Source: Burkholderia cepacia (lineage in GTDB: Bacteria > Pseudomonadota > Gammaproteobacteria > Burkholderiales > Burkholderiaceae). From it: a stretch of 64,000 nucleotides of DNA. The stretch lies in contig NZ_LDWR01000067.1 of the NCBI RefSeq assembly GCF_001039005.1, positions 1 to 64,000 of the forward strand. The letters run 5' to 3'. Each line of letters begins with the position of its first letter. The first letter of the stretch is position 1. The position numbers and the translations under genes are program-made. Below the pieces are notes generated by a model, which was given only the letters and a program-made list of their open reading frames with translations, did no database searches and was not told the origin of the DNA. Below are positions 19,641 to 31,177 of the stretch, in pieces.

Positions 19641-20120
19641 TCAGCGCGGCGATTTCGCGCCGTGCCGTGCCGCCATTCGTGCGAGCGCGGCCTGCAGCGG
19701 TGACGGTGCGAGGTGATCGGCGAGGTCGCGCAATGCGGCGGCGCCGACCGAGGTCATCCGCGCCTGCTTCACGTGCGGCGGTTCCGGCGCGTCCTTCGGA
19801 CGCACGCGCACGCGCAGCGCCGCGACGGGCCAGCCGCGCTTCTGCAGATCGGCGAGCAGCCGTGGCTCGACCTGCCGCAGCCGGGCGGCGAGTGCATTGT
19901 GTGCGGCAAAGAGGGTCAGGGTGCCGTCCTTGATGAAGCCCGGTTCGACATGATTCGCAAGATAGTCGGGCAGCAGCGCGCACAGATCGCGCTGCAGCGA
20001 CGCGACCTGTTCGACGCCGACGCGCAGCGCCGTAAACGCGTCGGTGCGGTTGAGCACTTCGGACACGGGTTGGGGGCGATGTGCGGCGAGCGGGCCGAAA
20101 CGCTTGGAAAATCGGTTCAT
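19641..20120 (-). CDS. DUF721 family protein, DciA-like replicative helicase loader
   Basis: A 159-residue protein of the DUF721 (PF05258) type. The N-terminal half carries a compact domain (VGVEQVASLQRDLCALLPDYLANHVEPGF, then TLTLFAAHNALAARLRQVEP) with the look of the KH-like DciA fold. DciA interacts with and helps load the DnaB helicase in most bacteria lacking DnaC. The C-terminal third is basic and probably disordered. Position between lpxC and secA is shared with other proteobacterial dciA genes. The domain call is good; the loader role is inferred from the family. Confidence 0.75.
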   Translation of the reverse strand: MNRFSKRFGPLAAHRPQPVSEVLNRTDAFTALRVGVEQVASLQRDLCALLPDYLANHVEPGFIKDGTLTLFAAHNALAARLRQVEPRLLADLQKRGWPVAALRVRVRPKDAPEPPHVKQARMTSVGAAALRDLADHLAPSPLQAALARMAARHGAKSPR

Positions 20121-20267
20121 CGAGGCATTCTTCGGGCGCGCACGCGCGCGGACGTTGACGCCGATTGTACCCGCGCGGGCCCGTGCACGGGCGGCTTTCG
20201 CCCCGTCGGCCCGGCCGTCGGCGCGTTATGCCCGTCCGGCCGAGACACGGGCGCACGCGTCCCCGCG

Positions 20268-20276
20268 TGCTAAAAT
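20268..20276 (+). promoter_or_regulatory. Putative extended -10 promoter of secA
   Basis: TGC followed by TAAAAT (20271-20276) forms an extended -10 about 100 bases before the secA start. No clear -35 is visible. The SecM-type arrest peptide gene known upstream of enterobacterial secA is absent here. Confidence 0.4.
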
Positions 20277-20376
20277 TCACCGTTTGAGTCCACTAATTCG
20301 CTAAGCCGCCGAGGCTCGGGCGTCGGGGCGCGCAACACGCGCCGGGCGCCGGTGCTGCGACGCAGGATCCGATCCG

Positions 20377-23175
<2,799 letters not shown>

Positions 23176-23319
23176 TCGACGGCGGCGCGCGTGACGCGTG
23201 CCGCTTCGTTCGCAGCTTCGAATCAGTGATGTGAGTTGCGGCGGCCCGCGCGTGCGGCCGCCGGTTCTTCCAATCGATGCCGGCACGTGCCGGCATTTTC
23301 CATCCGGCAGGTGTGCCCC

Positions 23320-24561
23320 ATGGCTGTCAATTTTCCGTCGATCGATCCCGCCCAACTCCATCCCGTCGCCGGCGTCACGCTCGGCTGGGCGGAAGCGAAC
23401 ATCCGCAAGCCGAATCGCAAGGACGTGCTGGTCATCTCCGTCGACGAAGGGGCGACGGTCGCGGGCGTGTTCACCGAGAACCGCTTTTGCGCGGCGCCGG
23501 TAACGGTTTGCCGCGAGCACCTGGCGAAGGTGCGCGCGGGCGGCGCGGGGATTCGCGCGCTCGTCGTGAACACGGGCAATGCGAACGCGGGCACCGGCGA
23601 ACCGGGTCTCGTGAACACCCGCGAAACCTGCACCGAACTCGCGCGCCTCGCGGGCATCGAGCCGGCGCAGGTGCTGCCGTTCTCGACCGGCGTGATCCTC
23701 GAGCCGCTGCCGATCGACCGCCTGAAGGCCGGGCTGCCGGCGGCGCTCGCGAACCGCAAGGCCGCGAACTGGTATGACGCCGCGCAGGCGATCATGACGA
23801 CCGACACGCTGCCGAAGGCCGCGTCGCGCCAGGTTGCGATCGACGGTCACACGGTCACGCTGACGGGCATCAGCAAGGGCGCGGGCATGATCAAGCCGAA
23901 CATGGCGACGATGCTCGGCTTCCTCGCGTTCGACGCGAACGTCGCGCAGCCGGTGCTCGACACCCTCGTCAAGGAAGTCGCCGACCGCTCGTTCAACTGC
24001 ATCACGATCGACGGCGATACGTCGACGAACGACTCGTTCATCCTGATCGCGTCGGGCAAGAGCACGCTGCCGGCGATCACGTCGACCGATTCGCCGGCCT
24101 ATGCGGCGCTGCGCGATGCGGTGACGGAAGTCGCGCAGCTGCTGTCGCAACTGATCGTGCGCGACGGCGAAGGCGCGACGAAATTCATGACGGTGCAGGT
24201 CGAAGGCGGCATGAGCGTCGCCGAATGCCGCCAGATCGCGTACGCGATCGGCCATTCGCCGCTCGTGAAGACGGCCTTCTACGCATCCGACCCCAACCTC
24301 GGCCGGATTCTCGCGGCGATCGGTTATGCGGGCGTCGCGGATCTCGACGTCGGCAAGATCGACCTCTATCTCGACGACGTGCTCGTCGCGAAGGCGGGCG
24401 GCCGCAACCCGGCCTACCAGGAAGAGGATGGCCAGCGCGTGATGAAGCAGAGCGAAATCACGATCCGCGTGCTGCTCGGCCGCGGCGACGCGCAGGCAAC
24501 CGTCTGGACGTGCGACCTGTCGCATGATTATGTGAGCATCAACGCGGATTACCGCTCCTGA
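23320..24561 (+). CDS. argJ: Glutamate N-acetyltransferase / amino-acid N-acetyltransferase ArgJ
   Basis: Bifunctional ornithine acetyltransferase of arginine biosynthesis; 413 residues. It is made as one chain and cleaves itself before the nucleophilic threonine, here T197 in PNMATMLGF, to give alpha and beta subunits. The glycine-rich SKGAGMIKP precedes the cleavage site. The ATG at 23320 starts the conserved MAVNFPSIDPAQLHPVAGV; the upstream open frame is not homologous. It sits 144 bases after secA. Confidence 0.94.
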   Translation: MAVNFPSIDPAQLHPVAGVTLGWAEANIRKPNRKDVLVISVDEGATVAGVFTENRFCAAPVTVCREHLAKVRAGGAGIRALVVNTGNANAGTGEPGLVNTRETCTELARLAGIEPAQVLPFSTGVILEPLPIDRLKAGLPAALANRKAANWYDAAQAIMTTDTLPKAASRQVAIDGHTVTLTGISKGAGMIKPNMATMLGFLAFDANVAQPVLDTLVKEVADRSFNCITIDGDTSTNDSFILIASGKSTLPAITSTDSPAYAALRDAVTEVAQLLSQLIVRDGEGATKFMTVQVEGGMSVAECRQIAYAIGHSPLVKTAFYASDPNLGRILAAIGYAGVADLDVGKIDLYLDDVLVAKAGGRNPAYQEEDGQRVMKQSEITIRVLLGRGDAQATVWTCDLSHDYVSINADYRS

Positions 24562-24580
24562 TCGGGAGCGCTCGAACGAC

Positions 24581-25450
24581 ATGGACAAGCTTGAACAGTT
24601 TCTGACACGCGCGGAAGCGCTGCTCGGCCGTCTCGAAGGGATGCTGCCGCCCGCGCCGGCCGCCGTCGACTGGAACGCTGCTCACGCGTTCCGCTGGCGC
24701 AAGCGCCAGGGGCGCGGATACCTGCAGCCGGTGCCGGCCGCATCGTCGATCACGCTCGGCGATCTGCACAACATCGATCGCCAGAAAGGGCTGATCGAGC
24801 AGAACACGCGGCAGTTCGTGCAGCAGAAGCCGGCCAACAACGTGCTGCTGACCGGCGCGCGCGGCACCGGCAAGTCGTCGCTGATCAAGGCGTGCCTGAA
24901 CGCGTATGCGAAGGACGGGCTGCGTCTGATCGAAGTCGACAAGGACGATCTGCACGATCTCGGCGACATCGTCGATCTGATCGCGCAGCGCCCCGAGCGG
25001 TTCATCGTGTTCTGCGACGACCTGTCGTTCGAGGAGGGCGAATCGGGCTACAAGGCGCTGAAGGTCGCGCTCGACGGCTCGATCGCCGCGCAGTCGGACA
25101 ACGTGCTGATCTACGCGACGTCGAACCGCCGCCATCTGCTGCCCGAGTATATGAGCGACAACGAGTCGTACAAGCATCTCCCGGATGGCGAGATTCACCC
25201 CGGCGAAGTCGTCGAGGAGAAGATCTCGCTGTCGGAGCGCTTCGGCCTGTGGGTCAGCTTCTATCCGTTCAAGCAGGACGACTACCTCGGCATCGTCGCG
25301 CACTGGCTGCGTCATTTCGGCTGCGAGGATGCGGAGATCGAGTCCGCGCGTGGCGACGCGCTCGTGTGGGCGCTCGAGCGCGGCTCGCGTTCGGGGCGCG
25401 TGGCGTGGCAGTTCGCGCGTGACTGGTCGGGCCGCAAGGAGCAGGCATGA
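24581..25450 (+). CDS. DUF815 family AAA+-like ATPase
   Basis: A 289-residue predicted ATPase. Walker A is GARGTGKSS (residues 92-100) and Walker B ends in FIVFCDD (D146, D147), followed by a sensor-like IYATSNRRHLLP. This matches DUF815 (PF05673), a conserved family of unknown biological role. It starts 19 bases after argJ and its stop overlaps the Nudix gene downstream (ATGA), so the two are probably co-translated. No membrane segment or signal peptide is seen. Substrate and partners are unknown. Confidence 0.85.
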   Translation: MDKLEQFLTRAEALLGRLEGMLPPAPAAVDWNAAHAFRWRKRQGRGYLQPVPAASSITLGDLHNIDRQKGLIEQNTRQFVQQKPANNVLLTGARGTGKSSLIKACLNAYAKDGLRLIEVDKDDLHDLGDIVDLIAQRPERFIVFCDDLSFEEGESGYKALKVALDGSIAAQSDNVLIYATSNRRHLLPEYMSDNESYKHLPDGEIHPGEVVEEKISLSERFGLWVSFYPFKQDDYLGIVAHWLRHFGCEDAEIESARGDALVWALERGSRSGRVAWQFARDWSGRKEQA

Positions 25451-25890
25451 GCGCGGATCTCGCACAAGGCGCCGTGCGTGCACCGGATGGCCGCAAGGTG
25501 ACGGAAGTCGCGGTTGGCGTGATGGTGCAGCCGGATGGCAGGTACCTGCTCGCGCAGCGGCTGCAGGGCAAACCGTATGAAGGCTACTGGGAGTTTCCGG
25601 GCGGCAAGCTGGAGGCCGGCGAAAGCGTCGAGGACGCGCTGGCGCGCGAGCTGCACGAGGAATTGGGTATCGTCGTCACGGCCAGCCATCGCTGGCACAC
25701 GCTCGAGCACGATTATCCGCACGCGTACGTGCGGCTTTATTTCTGCAAGGTGACGGGCTGGACGGGCGAGCCGCACAGCAAGGAAGGGCAGGCGTTCGTG
25801 TGGCAGCAACTGCCGGTCGACGTCGCGCCGCTGCTGCCGGCGGCACTGCCGGTACTCGAACTGCTCGAGAAGGAAGCGGCGTCGCACTGA
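25447..25890 (+). CDS. MutT-type Nudix hydrolase
   Basis: A 147-residue Nudix protein with an intact box, GGKLEAGESVEDALARELHE followed by ELGI. It closely resembles MutT, which removes 8-oxo-dGTP from the nucleotide pool. The pattern GRYLLAQRLQGKPYEGYWEFPGG fits MutT better than other Nudix branches, but the substrate is inferred. It overlaps the DUF815 ATPase gene by 4 bases. The product could be called mutT; I leave the symbol blank because Burkholderia has several paralogues. Confidence 0.85.
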   Translation: MSADLAQGAVRAPDGRKVTEVAVGVMVQPDGRYLLAQRLQGKPYEGYWEFPGGKLEAGESVEDALARELHEELGIVVTASHRWHTLEHDYPHAYVRLYFCKVTGWTGEPHSKEGQAFVWQQLPVDVAPLLPAALPVLELLEKEAASH

Positions 25891-25950
25891 CGCCGCCACG
25901 CCCTGCCGAAAAGGCGGGCCATATCGGCGGCGGGCGGTGCCGCGTGCCGC

Positions 25951-26151
25951 TCAGCTGTCGCGGCGGCCGTCCGTGCCGTCTTCCTCCGACGAGGGGCCCT
26001 CGTCGGAGGTGCCGCCGATCCGGTACTTTTCCGCGGCCCATGCGCCGAGGTCGAGCTGCTTGCAGCGGGCCGAACAGAACGGACGGAACTGATTTTCAGG
26101 CGTCCAGCGCACTTCGACGCTGCACGACGGGCATTTCACAACGGTAGTCAT
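25951..26151 (-). CDS. yacG: DNA gyrase inhibitor YacG
   Basis: A 66-residue zinc-finger protein. Four cysteines in the pattern CPSC (C8, C11) and CSARC (C27, C31) form the zinc site, followed by the family's LDLGAWAAEKYRI. YacG binds GyrB in E. coli and inhibits gyrase. The acidic C-terminal tail (SDEGPSSEEDGTD) is variable. It lies downstream of zapD, an arrangement shared with many gammaproteobacteria (coaE-zapD-yacG). Confidence 0.93.
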   Translation of the reverse strand: MTTVVKCPSCSVEVRWTPENQFRPFCSARCKQLDLGAWAAEKYRIGGTSDEGPSSEEDGTDGRRDS

Positions 26152-26179
26152 ACGAAAGCATTGATCCGGCGCGCGGCCG

Positions 26180-26935
26180 TTACAGATTGCACAGTGTCAG
26201 ATGGAACGGCACGTCGATGTCCACCGCACGCGGCCGCACATCGCCGTCCTGCATGGTGAACCGTACCCACAGCATGTATTTGTTGGCGCTCGCTTCGGGA
26301 ATGACGCGCAACTCCGGCGGCACGCGCACCTGCATCAACTGGTAGGTGCGGCCGGACAGCATCTGCTGGTAGCTGCCCTGCATTGCCATGACCTTCGATG
26401 CCTGACCCGATTCGCGCGCGAGGCGCAGCACGATTGCCGCGGCGTCGCGCAGCGGCAGCATCGGCATGATCCACTTCGCGATGTCCTGGCGCCGCTGCTC
26501 GGCGGGCCATTGCTGCCACGCGTAATACGACGGCAGGTCGAACTTGCACGTGCCGCCGGGAATGACTGCACGGCTGCGGATGCTGGCGAGCCACTCGTTG
26601 TCGACGAGGTGCTGGCCGGTCTTGCCCTGCATCTGGGCGAGATTCGCGAGCGTCTGCTCGATTTCGCCGAGCACGGCTTCGAGCGCGTTCTGCTCGATGC
26701 CCGGATTGCCGCGAAAGGGGGCGAGCGTCTGGCGTTGACGTTCGAGCTCCTTCATCAGATCCGATTTCAGGTCCGCGCGGCCCGTTACCTCGGCGATTTC
26801 GAACAGCGTCGTCAGCGCGACGTGGTGTTCACGCGGGTCCTCCTGAGCCAAAAAGAACGTGAAGCGCTCGAAGAGATCTTCGAGGCGCAACAGCGTGCGA
26901 ATTCGCTCGTTGAACGGATACTCGTAAAGAATCAA
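26180..26935 (-). CDS. zapD: Cell division protein ZapD
   Basis: ZapD (YacF) bundles FtsZ filaments by binding the FtsZ C-terminal peptide. The product is 251 residues, rich in helices at the start (ERIRTLLRLEDLFERFTFF). I chose the TTG at 26935, which gives MILYEYPFNERIR and has AGAGG 9 bases upstream. A second in-frame TTG at 26968 would add 11 residues but has no ribosome binding site. Its target FtsZ is encoded at 16513-17709. Confidence 0.92.
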   Translation of the reverse strand: MILYEYPFNERIRTLLRLEDLFERFTFFLAQEDPREHHVALTTLFEIAEVTGRADLKSDLMKELERQRQTLAPFRGNPGIEQNALEAVLGEIEQTLANLAQMQGKTGQHLVDNEWLASIRSRAVIPGGTCKFDLPSYYAWQQWPAEQRRQDIAKWIMPMLPLRDAAAIVLRLARESGQASKVMAMQGSYQQMLSGRTYQLMQVRVPPELRVIPEASANKYMLWVRFTMQDGDVRPRAVDIDVPFHLTLCNL

Positions 26936-27044
26936 GCGCGCTCGCCTCTTGGGTAGGGATTGAAACAATGCAGGACATTCTAATGCCCACTCTCTACCCT
27001 AGCAACGCGCCAATTTCGTACGCCATCAGGATCGCATGCAATGC

Positions 27045-27653
27045 TCAGTGCGCGGCGGCCGCGAATCCGAGATAGCGTTGGTGCAGTGCATCGACCTGCA
27101 CGGCGAGCGCAGCGGGCGTCGTCGCGTCGTTGACGATTACGTCGTCGGCCGCCGCGAGTCGGGCTTCGCGCGTTGCCTGCCTCGCGATGATCGCCTCGAC
27201 CTGCTCGCGCGTGAAGCCGTTGCGCTGCATCACGCGTGCGATTTGCGTTTCTACCGGGCAGTCGACGACGAGCACGCGATCGCTGCGCGCCTTCCAGTTG
27301 CCGGACTCGACGAGCAGCGGCACGACGAACATCACGTACGGGCCCTGCGCTTCGCGGGCTTCGCGATCGGTCTCCGCGCGGATCAGCGGATGCGTGATCG
27401 CTTCGAGGCGCCGGCGCGCGTCGTCGTCGCTGAAGATCAGGGTGCGCATCTTCGCGCGATCGAGCGAGCCGTCGGTGGCCACGAAGCCGCGGCCGAATGC
27501 CTGTTCGATCGCCGGCATCGCGAGGCCGCCCGGCGCGGTGATGCGGTGGGCAATCAGATCGGTGTCGACGAGCGATGCGCCTCGCGCGGCGAACAGGTCG
27601 GCGACGGTCGTCTTGCCGCTGCCGATGCCGCCGGTGAGTCCTACTGCGAACAT
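27045..27653 (-). CDS. coaE: Dephospho-CoA kinase
   Basis: Last enzyme of coenzyme A synthesis, 202 residues. The P-loop GGIGSGKTT is at about residues 8-16, followed by ADLFAARGASLVDTDLIAH with the conserved acidic pair. The ATG at 27653 lies just after the pilD stop (TGACATG), so the genes are coupled; an upstream in-frame codon would overlap pilD. Linkage of pilBCD with coaE, zapD and yacG is a common proteobacterial arrangement. Confidence 0.94.
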   Translation of the reverse strand: MFAVGLTGGIGSGKTTVADLFAARGASLVDTDLIAHRITAPGGLAMPAIEQAFGRGFVATDGSLDRAKMRTLIFSDDDARRRLEAITHPLIRAETDREAREAQGPYVMFVVPLLVESGNWKARSDRVLVVDCPVETQIARVMQRNGFTREQVEAIIARQATREARLAAADDVIVNDATTPAALAVQVDALHQRYLGFAAAAH

Positions 27654-27654
27654 G

Positions 27655-28566
27655 TCAGCCTCCGAGCGCCGCATAGAAAGGGGTACCGAAAAACAGCGTT
27701 GCGACGCCGCCTGCCGCGAGGAACGGGCCGAACGGAATCGGCTCCTCGAAGCGCATGCGGCCGCGCCAGGTCGCGACCAGCCCGACGATCGCTCCCGTCA
27801 CCGCGGCGAACAGCACGACCTGCGGCAGTGCGGCCCAACCCATCCATGCGCCGAGCGCGGCAAGCAGCTTCAGGTCGCCGAAGCCGATGCCCTCGATGCC
27901 GCGCAACCATTTGAACAGCCAGTAGATCGACCACAGGAACAGGTAGCCGGCGATCGCGCCGATCACGGCCGAGCGCAGCGACGTGAACGTACCGCCGAGG
28001 TTCAGCACGAGCCCCGCCCAGAGGAGCGGCAGCGTCATCGAGTCGGGCAGGTAGCCGGTGCTGATATCGATTGCGCTCATTGCAAGCAGCGCGGCGCACA
28101 GCGCGAAGGCGGCAAGCGCGGCGACGGTCGGGCCGAACGCCGCGAGCGAGCCGGCGGCGAGCAGCGCGCACGCGAGCTCGACGAGCGGATAACGGATGCC
28201 GATCGGGTGGCTGCAGCGCCGACAGCGCCCGCGCAGCATCAGGTAGCTGACGACCGGGATGTTTTCCCATGCGCGCAGCACGTGACCGCAATGCGGGCAT
28301 GCGCTACGCGGGCCCCACAGATCGTAGCGCGGCGGATAACCGTCGTCGGGGGCGGCGCCGGTGTTGCCGGTCGCTTCGGCGATCTCGGCCTGCCACGCGC
28401 GCTGCATCATCACGGGCAGCCGGTGCACGACCACGTTCAGGAAGCTGCCGACACAGAGACCGATGACGACCGCGAACGCATACTGCAGCGCGGGCGGCAG
28501 CATCGCCAGCGCGAGCAGCGTACTCTCGGGCGAATCGGGAACGGCGGACAGGGGCGCTGGCGTCAT
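27655..28566 (-). CDS. pilD: Prepilin peptidase / N-methyltransferase
   Basis: Inner-membrane aspartyl protease that cleaves and N-methylates type IV prepilins and type II pseudopilins; 303 residues. The N-terminal cytoplasmic domain carries the paired zinc cysteines (CPHC and CRRC). The catalytic aspartates lie in AIDISTGYLPD and GFGDLKLLAALG. About eight membrane helices are seen. The ATG at 28566 was preferred over a TTG three codons upstream; neither has a strong ribosome binding site. It belongs with pilC and pilB upstream. Confidence 0.92.
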   Translation of the reverse strand: MTPAPLSAVPDSPESTLLALAMLPPALQYAFAVVIGLCVGSFLNVVVHRLPVMMQRAWQAEIAEATGNTGAAPDDGYPPRYDLWGPRSACPHCGHVLRAWENIPVVSYLMLRGRCRRCSHPIGIRYPLVELACALLAAGSLAAFGPTVAALAAFALCAALLAMSAIDISTGYLPDSMTLPLLWAGLVLNLGGTFTSLRSAVIGAIAGYLFLWSIYWLFKWLRGIEGIGFGDLKLLAALGAWMGWAALPQVVLFAAVTGAIVGLVATWRGRMRFEEPIPFGPFLAAGGVATLFFGTPFYAALGG

Positions 28567-28611
28567 GAGGCTCAAGGTTCGGACTAAAAGGCGACAGAAT
28601 CGGTTGCGATG

Positions 28612-29817
28612 CTACACCACGTTGCCGAGCTGAAGGATGGGCAGATACATCGCGATCACGAGGCCGCCGACGAGTGCGCCCAGCACGATCACGATCAGCG
28701 GTTCGCCGAGCGCGGCGAGCGTTTCGAGACGCGCATCGAGCTGGCGTTCGCACAGCACGGCGATGTCGGCGAGCATCGTGTCGAGCGCACCGGTCTCCTC
28801 GGCGACGGCGATCGGCTGCACGACGTCGTCGGGAAAGCAGCCGGCCGACTGCATCGCGTCGGCGAGACGCGCGCCGCGCAGCACACGTGCGGCGATTTGC
28901 GCGGTGGCATGCTCGAACACCGGATGGCCGGCCGTGCGCTCGAGCGTGGCGAAGGCGTCGGCAAGCGGCACACCGGCGCCGAGCAGCGTGGCAAGCGAGC
29001 GGCACCAGCGGGCGACCGCGAACCGCCCGAGCGCGCTGCCCGCGAGCGGCGCGTGCAGCAGGTGCCGTGCGACCGCGTGGCGCAGCGGTGCCGACCGCCG
29101 AAGCGCTTGATGCGCGGCAAGCCCTGCTGCCGCGGCACCGGCAACAAGCACGCCACCCCACGCCGACAGCGCGGAGGACACCGCGAGCAGCGCCCGGGTC
29201 GGCGCCGGCAGTGCGGCGCCGAAACCGTCGAAGATCTGCCGGAACGTGGGTACGACCCAGACCATCAACGCAGCCGAGATCGCGAGCGCGAACAGGATGA
29301 CGGCCGCCGGATACGCGAGCGCGGCACGCAGCTTGCGCCACTGCGCGTCGGCGCGCTCGCGGTGTTCCGCGACTCGTGTCAGCACGATGCCGAGCGAGCC
29401 CGACGCTTCGCCGACCTCGATCAGCTGGCGATACAGCGTGCCGAATTGGGAGGGATAGCGTGCGAGCGCGTCGGCGAAGCGGCGCCCGCCGACGATCTCG
29501 CGAGCGAGGCCCGCCGCGATGCGCGGCAGCCCGTCGCGCGTACGTGTACGCGCGAGCATCTCGAGCGACGGCGCGAGCGGCAGCCCGGCTTGCAGCAGGC
29601 TCGCGAGCTGGCGCGTGAAGCGTGTGACGTCCCGTGCGCCGGCCGTCGGCGGTCGGGCCAGCCCGCGGACGTCGAGCGACAGTACCGCGATGCCGTCGCG
29701 CGCGAGCGCGGCGCGCGCAGCGGCGGCGTCGAAGGCAATGACATTCCCGCGGCACGGCGTGCCGTCTCGGCGGCGGCCGCGCCACGCGAAGCGGGTTTCG
29801 CGCGGCGGCGTGCGCAT
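28612..29817 (-). CDS. pilC: Type IV pilus / type II secretion inner-membrane platform protein (PilC/GspF)
   Basis: A 401-residue GspF-family protein with two repeated T2SSF domains. The first contains FTRQLASLLQAGLPLAPSLE and the second WCRSLATLLGAGVPLADAF; three or more membrane helices are seen. It forms the platform on which PilB drives pilus extension. The ATG at 29817 lies two bases after the pilB stop (TGAGCATG). An in-frame GTG two codons upstream is also possible. Confidence 0.9.
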   Translation of the reverse strand: MRTPPRETRFAWRGRRRDGTPCRGNVIAFDAAAARAALARDGIAVLSLDVRGLARPPTAGARDVTRFTRQLASLLQAGLPLAPSLEMLARTRTRDGLPRIAAGLAREIVGGRRFADALARYPSQFGTLYRQLIEVGEASGSLGIVLTRVAEHRERADAQWRKLRAALAYPAAVILFALAISAALMVWVVPTFRQIFDGFGAALPAPTRALLAVSSALSAWGGVLVAGAAAAGLAAHQALRRSAPLRHAVARHLLHAPLAGSALGRFAVARWCRSLATLLGAGVPLADAFATLERTAGHPVFEHATAQIAARVLRGARLADAMQSAGCFPDDVVQPIAVAEETGALDTMLADIAVLCERQLDARLETLAALGEPLIVIVLGALVGGLVIAMYLPILQLGNVV

Positions 29818-29819
29818 GC

Positions 29820-31106
29820 TCACACTGCGGGTGTCGCGGCGACGGCTTCCGCGATGCTCGTTGTGCCGTCCCGGACACGTGCGAAGGCCGCGTCGCGCAG
29901 GCTGCGCACGCCTGCGGCCGCCGCGCATTGCGCGAGTTCACCGACGCTCGCCCGCGCGACGATGCGCTCCGCCAGCTCGGGAGAAACCGGCATCGTCTGA
30001 TGCAGGCCGATACGGCCGCGATAGCCGATACCGTGACAGGCATAACAGCCCCGCGGGACGAACGGCCGCCATCCGCCTGCCAGGGCCGCAGGGTCGCAGC
30101 CGGCTTCCCGCAGCACGCGCGCCGGTGCGTCCGAGTGCGCGCGACAAGCGGTGCAGAGCCGCCGGACGAGACGCTGCGCCGTGACGAGGTGCAGCGCGGC
30201 CGCCAGGTTGTACGGCGCGACGCCGATGTCGAGCAGCCGCGCGACGGCTGCCGGCGCGTCGTTCGTGTGCAGCGTCGACAGCACGAGATGGCCGGTTTGC
30301 GCAGCCTTGATCGCGACGTCGGCCGTTTCCGCGTCGCGAATCTCGCCGACCATGATGATGTCCGGATCCTGCCGCAACAGCGCGCGTAGCGCGGTCGCGA
30401 AGGTGAGCCCCGCCTTTTCGGCGACACCGACCTGGTTGATCCCGTCGAGCTGGATCTCGGCGGGATCCTCGACCGTGCAGACATTGTGCGCATCGCGATC
30501 GAGCATCTGCAGCGCGCAGTAGAGCGACAGCGTCTTGCCGCTGCCGGTCGGGCCCGTGACGAGCACGAGGCCATGCGGTACGCGTATCGCGGCCTCCATC
30601 GCGGCCGCCTGCTGCGCGTCGAAGCCGAGGCGGGCGAGCGTGAGATCGGGCGGCAGCGTGTCGAGGCGCCGCAGCACGATCTTTTCGCCGAACAGCGTGG
30701 GCAGCGAACTGACCCGGTAGTCGCCGCGCGTGCCGCCGTCGATCGAGATGCGCAGCCTGCCGTCCTGCGGGAGCCGTCGCTCGGCGATGTCCATGCGCGC
30801 GAGTACCTTGATCCGCGTGACGAGCGCGTCGCGCAGATGAAAGGGCGGCCGCGCATGTTCATGCAGCACGCCATCGACGCGCAGGCGGATGCGCCAGCCG
30901 GCTTCGAACGGTTCGACGTGGATGTCGGACGCGTCGCGCACGCGTGCCGCGTGCAGCGTGTCGGTCAATAACCGCACGGCCGGTGCATCGTCGAGCTGGG
31001 CCGCGTCGAGCGCGCGTGGCGCGGCGGCGGGCGACGCGTCGGCGTGGAGGGGCGGCTGCGGGCGCAGTGGCGCCCCGGGAGGAGGGAAGTGCATGTGAGC
31101 CGGCAT
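29820..31106 (-). CDS. pilB: Type IV pilus extension ATPase (PilB/GspE), short form
   Basis: Secretion ATPase of about 428 residues. Walker A is GPTGSGKT, followed by the Asp box (TVEDPAEIQLDGINQ), Walker B (RQDPDIIMVGEIRD) and His box (LSTLHTNDA). A four-cysteine zinc motif (CTAC ... CYACHG) is present near the C-terminus. Typical PilB is about 560 residues; most of the N-terminal MshEN-type region is missing, and the protein begins with a proline/alanine-rich leader. The ATG at 31106 follows AGGCGG by 8 bases; the ATG at 31094 is an alternative. Confidence 0.88.
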   Translation of the reverse strand: MPAHMHFPPPGAPLRPQPPLHADASPAAAPRALDAAQLDDAPAVRLLTDTLHAARVRDASDIHVEPFEAGWRIRLRVDGVLHEHARPPFHLRDALVTRIKVLARMDIAERRLPQDGRLRISIDGGTRGDYRVSSLPTLFGEKIVLRRLDTLPPDLTLARLGFDAQQAAAMEAAIRVPHGLVLVTGPTGSGKTLSLYCALQMLDRDAHNVCTVEDPAEIQLDGINQVGVAEKAGLTFATALRALLRQDPDIIMVGEIRDAETADVAIKAAQTGHLVLSTLHTNDAPAAVARLLDIGVAPYNLAAALHLVTAQRLVRRLCTACRAHSDAPARVLREAGCDPAALAGGWRPFVPRGCYACHGIGYRGRIGLHQTMPVSPELAERIVARASVGELAQCAAAAGVRSLRDAAFARVRDGTTSIAEAVAATPAV

Positions 31107-31177
31107 GTTGGCCGCCTGTTGACCGTGACCTGCAGATGGTCGCGCGTCGCGGGCGGCGCCGGCAGTCGGCCGTTCGG

